Positions 4,897-5,373 of a DNA stretch of 5,373 bases are shown piece after piece. The translations under genes were made by a program, and so were the position numbers. The stretch covers positions 1-5,373 of the forward strand of contig CAREDV010000007.1 in NCBI GenBank assembly GCA_948964545.1. Direction: 5' to 3'. A model generated the notes under the pieces. The model had not been told where the DNA came from, ran no database searches, and saw only the letters and a list, made by a program, of their open reading frames with translations. This DNA comes from an uncultured bacterium (lineage in GTDB: Bacteria; Cyanobacteriota; Vampirovibrionia; Gastranaerophilales; Gastranaerophilaceae). Positions within the stretch are counted from its first letter, which is position 1. The number at the start of each line of letters is the position of its first letter.

Positions 4897-4904
4897 TAGT
4901 TTTG
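4897..4904 (+). promoter_or_regulatory. Candidate -7 promoter element in the gap
   Basis: TAGTTTTG matches TAnnTTTG in full. There is no TTTG at 19-21 bp upstream, so this may be chance. If real, the transcript would start near 4911 and reach the terminator at 5109-5140. Confidence 0.25.
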
Positions 4905-4952
4905 CCAACTTAAAAAATGGCTTTTATCTGGCATTAGTAAGCATAGATACAA

Positions 4953-4966
4953 ACAGGTATACCTGT
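4953..4966. repeat. 14-bp perfect palindrome
   Basis: ACAGGTATACCTGT is its own reverse complement. It lies about 50 bp downstream of the candidate -7 element. It could be a dimeric protein-binding site or the top of an RNA hairpin; there is no direct evidence for either. Confidence 0.4.
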
Positions 4967-5108
4967 GCAGATATTCTGATTAAAAGTTACAATCAACTTG
5001 TTTTATTACTCCATGATATACCTGAAATCCCGCATTCAGGACTAAAGATATGGCTTATACTTTACAGGCAGGGTGCATTAATACTCCATATAGGGGTTAT
5101 TGTGTGTT

Positions 5109-5140
5109 GAGGGAAGGGGTAATGCCCTCCCCTCATTTTT
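5109..5140 (+). terminator. Strong rho-independent terminator upstream of the RadC-family gene
   Basis: GAGGG (5109-5113) pairs with CCCTC (5130-5134). After one A-C mismatch, AGGG (5115-5118) pairs with CCCT (5125-5128), leaving the 6-nt loop GTAATG. The tail is ATTTTT. With no recognised gene directly before it, it either ends an unannotated transcript or attenuates the gene at 5169. Confidence 0.65.
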
Positions 5141-5168
5141 AGATTACAAACAACAAATAAAATAGATT

Positions 5169-5373
5169 ATGCAACAGGTTAGCGAATTAACGGTAAGCTA
5201 TAAGCCAAAAGTAAAGGCGGCAGACAGATATTCCATTCATTACCCGCAGGATGCTTACAAGCTACTGATGGAACAGGCTTTTAATGATGATATTCTGGAA
5301 TACAAGGAATACTTTAAACTGGTCTTACTCAATGGAGCAAATAAGGTTTTAGGCATTACTACGATTTCAGAGG
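5169..5373 (+). CDS. RadC family JAB-domain protein, N-terminal part, runs off right edge
   Basis: 68 complete codons are visible and the frame is open to the window end. The start MQQVSELTVSYKPKVKAADR is followed by SIHYPQDAYKLLMEQAF, then the charged helix region DDILEYKEYFKLVLLNGANK and VLGITTISE (about residues 60-68). The pattern E.FKLVLLN.ANKVLGI..IS(E/K)G is the hallmark of the RadC/JAB family just before its conserved T..D and HxH...D metal-binding motifs, which would lie beyond the edge. Members found on Bacteroidota mobile elements are about 150 residues; their biochemical role is not settled, despite the old 'DNA repair' name. The ATG at 5169 has an A-rich leader and no Shine-Dalgarno. 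It sits 28 bp after a strong terminator, and no promoter is visible in between. Confidence 0.8.
   Translation, partial: MQQVSELTVSYKPKVKAADRYSIHYPQDAYKLLMEQAFNDDILEYKEYFKLVLLNGANKVLGITTISE

Larger units (their letters stand above)
4783..5168. other. Gap between two terminators; no convincing protein gene
   Basis: A plus-strand open frame runs through here to 5110, but its first part overlaps the previous gene and the rest crosses that gene's terminator. Its product is rich in L, I, Y and C without a recognisable domain, so it is not called. The interval has a TAnnTTTG match at 4897-4904, the palindrome ACAGGTATACCTGT (4953-4966), a small inverted repeat CCTGAA/TTCAGG (5021-5026, 5035-5040) and a strong terminator at its end. 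This could be an untranslated RNA or a long leader of the RadC-family gene. Confidence 0.4.

Noticed and set aside
4724..5110. Plus-strand 128-residue open frame
   Set aside because: It overlaps the end of the 189-residue gene, reads through that gene's terminator, and its product shows no domain-like pattern.
1..5373. CRISPR array, tRNA, rRNA or insertion sequence
   Set aside because: No regularly spaced repeats with unique spacers, no cloverleaf or rRNA-like sequence, and no transposase frame were seen.

Overview
The window is AT-rich DNA that looks like the accessory part of a Bacteroidota (probably Bacteroidales) mobile element. Three minus-strand promoters have perfect matches to the Bacteroidota -7 consensus TAnnTTTG. 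Gene starts lack strong Shine-Dalgarno sequences and have A-rich leaders instead. The gene content (superfamily 2 helicase, toxin-antitoxin operons, RadC/JAB protein) is typical of conjugative elements and genomic islands in this group. No integrase, relaxase or transposase lies in the window, so the element type cannot be named.

Layout from left to right: (1) 1-1228, plus strand, the C-terminal part of a large SF2-type helicase that begins outside the window. (2) 1229-1693, no convincing gene, but two 61-bp inverted-repeat elements, a degenerate third copy, a hairpin, a G-quadruplex motif and a terminator. (3) 1694-1903, minus strand, an unrecognised 69-residue protein with its own promoter and terminator and a 14-bp palindrome over its start codon. 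(4) 1904-2410, mostly featureless, with one more inverted-repeat element. (5) 2411-3055, minus strand, a higB-higA toxin-antitoxin operon. (6) 3209-3878, minus strand, a second toxin-first operon whose toxin is from a different RelE-superfamily branch (Gp49-like). Each toxin-antitoxin operon has a TAnnTTTG promoter with a 22-23 bp palindrome just upstream, probably the antitoxin's operator. (7) 4213-4782, plus strand, an unrecognised 189-residue protein ending in a clear terminator. (8) 4783-5168, a non-coding gap with a lone promoter motif, a 14-bp palindrome and a strong terminator. (9) 5169 to the right edge, plus strand, the start of a RadC-family (JAB domain) gene.

The most unusual feature is a set of five interspersed inverted-repeat elements of about 58-65 bp (called R1-R5 here). 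All are intergenic and all have the core TATATAC in the same orientation, about 30 bp from the left end. The arms differ between copies but stay mutually complementary. R4 and R5 are 56/58 identical, identity stops abruptly at their ends, and they flank the second toxin-antitoxin operon as direct repeats. The minus-strand genes from 1694 to 3878 therefore read as self-contained cassettes, each with its own promoter, separated by these elements. Whether the elements are mobile, recombination sites or regulatory structures cannot be settled from one window.
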